From JAWXCM01 sp034408745 (GTDB taxonomy: Bacteria; Acidobacteriota; Terriglobia; Bryobacterales; Bryobacteraceae), in NCBI GenBank assembly GCA_034408745.1, contig JAWXCM010000345.1, positions 1-6,470 on the forward strand: a stretch of DNA of 6,470 bases, written 5' to 3'. Position numbers and translations under genes: made by a program. The notes below the pieces were generated by a model. The model saw nothing but the letters and a program-made list of their open reading frames with translations. It was not told the DNA's origin and did no database searches. Below, piece after piece: positions 6,158 to 6,470 of the stretch (the stretch's first letter is position 1; each line of letters begins with the position of its first letter).

Positions 6158-6470
6158 GTGTGCCGAGCATGTTCGACAGCTCGAAGGTGAAAGTCCCCTT
6201 CACAACCTGATGGAGGTGAAGTGATAGCGAAGCGCAAGGGCGTCATCGTGAGGCTCTTCGCTTTAGCGCGGGGGTCTGAAAGAAGCGTGGAGCAAACGTA
6301 CGAGCCGATGTACAAGAACCGGATCTGAGGCATACGGTGCCGGGCGAGCGGGCAGATGATCGCGAAGCCCATATCCATCAAAGGCACTGGTTGTAAATTC
6401 GGCGGTTGCGTGCGGAAGGTTGTAGAGCTTACCTCGGGAGATCTGCCGTTTGTCTCGGAATCGAGACTAA
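6158..6470 (+). mobile_element. Group IIC intron, 5' part (domain I onward), truncated by window edge
   Basis: The element begins with GTGTG (6158-6162), the conserved group II 5' end, read as GTGTGCC-GAGCATG, which closely parallels the Oceanobacillus iheyensis group IIC intron. Further landmarks in the right order are GGTGAAAGTCC (6186-6196), CGCAAGGGCGTC (6233-6244), TCTGAAAGAAGC (6275-6286), GCAAAC (6292-6297) and CTTACCTCGGGAGATCTG (6428-6445). These are domain I and post-domain I signatures of this class. Insertion directly behind an intrinsic terminator is the known target preference of group IIC introns. The RNA is a self-splicing ribozyme that moves by retrohoming with an intron-encoded reverse transcriptase/maturase. 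That ORF normally lies in domain IV and would fall beyond 6470, as would catalytic domain V, so integrity cannot be judged. The short open frames within these 313 nt are not genes. Confidence 0.9.

Noticed and set aside
6154..6387. 77-codon minus-strand frame within the group IIC intron.
   Set aside because: It lies in structured domain I RNA and runs antisense to the intron; no protein-like features are seen.

Overview
The window looks like chromosomal DNA from a high-GC soil bacterium, most likely an Acidobacteriota member of the Solibacter/Bryobacter type. This is inferred from the character of the proteins, including a DUF4118 kinase fragment, a Tat-like amidohydrolase, a Thr/Ala-rich secreted protein and a Tes-like radical SAM enzyme. 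It was not tested by any search.

Layout: the left edge (1-72, minus strand) appears to be the first 24 codons of an insertion-sequence transposase. About 1 kb of decayed DNA follows. It contains one recognisable relic, a minus-strand piece of a KdpD-like DUF4118 sensor domain (716-958), but no intact gene. A plus-strand amidohydrolase (1152-2090) then meets, tail to tail and 9 bp away, a minus-strand pair: a class I SAM-dependent methyltransferase (3601-3014) followed by a secreted protein of unknown function (2945-2100). A 368-bp divergent intergenic region separates this pair from the main gene of the window, a 709-residue radical SAM enzyme (3970-6099). That protein carries the motifs of the tetraether/membrane-spanning lipid synthase (Tes) family. 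It ends in a textbook intrinsic terminator (6121-6154). Three bases after the T-tract, a bacterial group IIC intron begins (6158) and runs off the right edge.

How the parts fit: the Tes-like gene is apparently a single-gene transcription unit that would act on membrane lipids, joining acyl or alkyl chains tail to tail. The group IIC intron has used its terminator as a landing site, which is the known habit of that intron class. The amidohydrolase, methyltransferase and secreted protein show no evident pathway link to it. With a transposase on the left, decayed DNA beside it and a retroelement on the right, the window is a segment of host genes bounded by mobile elements. Nothing resembling a CRISPR array, tRNA or rRNA gene was seen.
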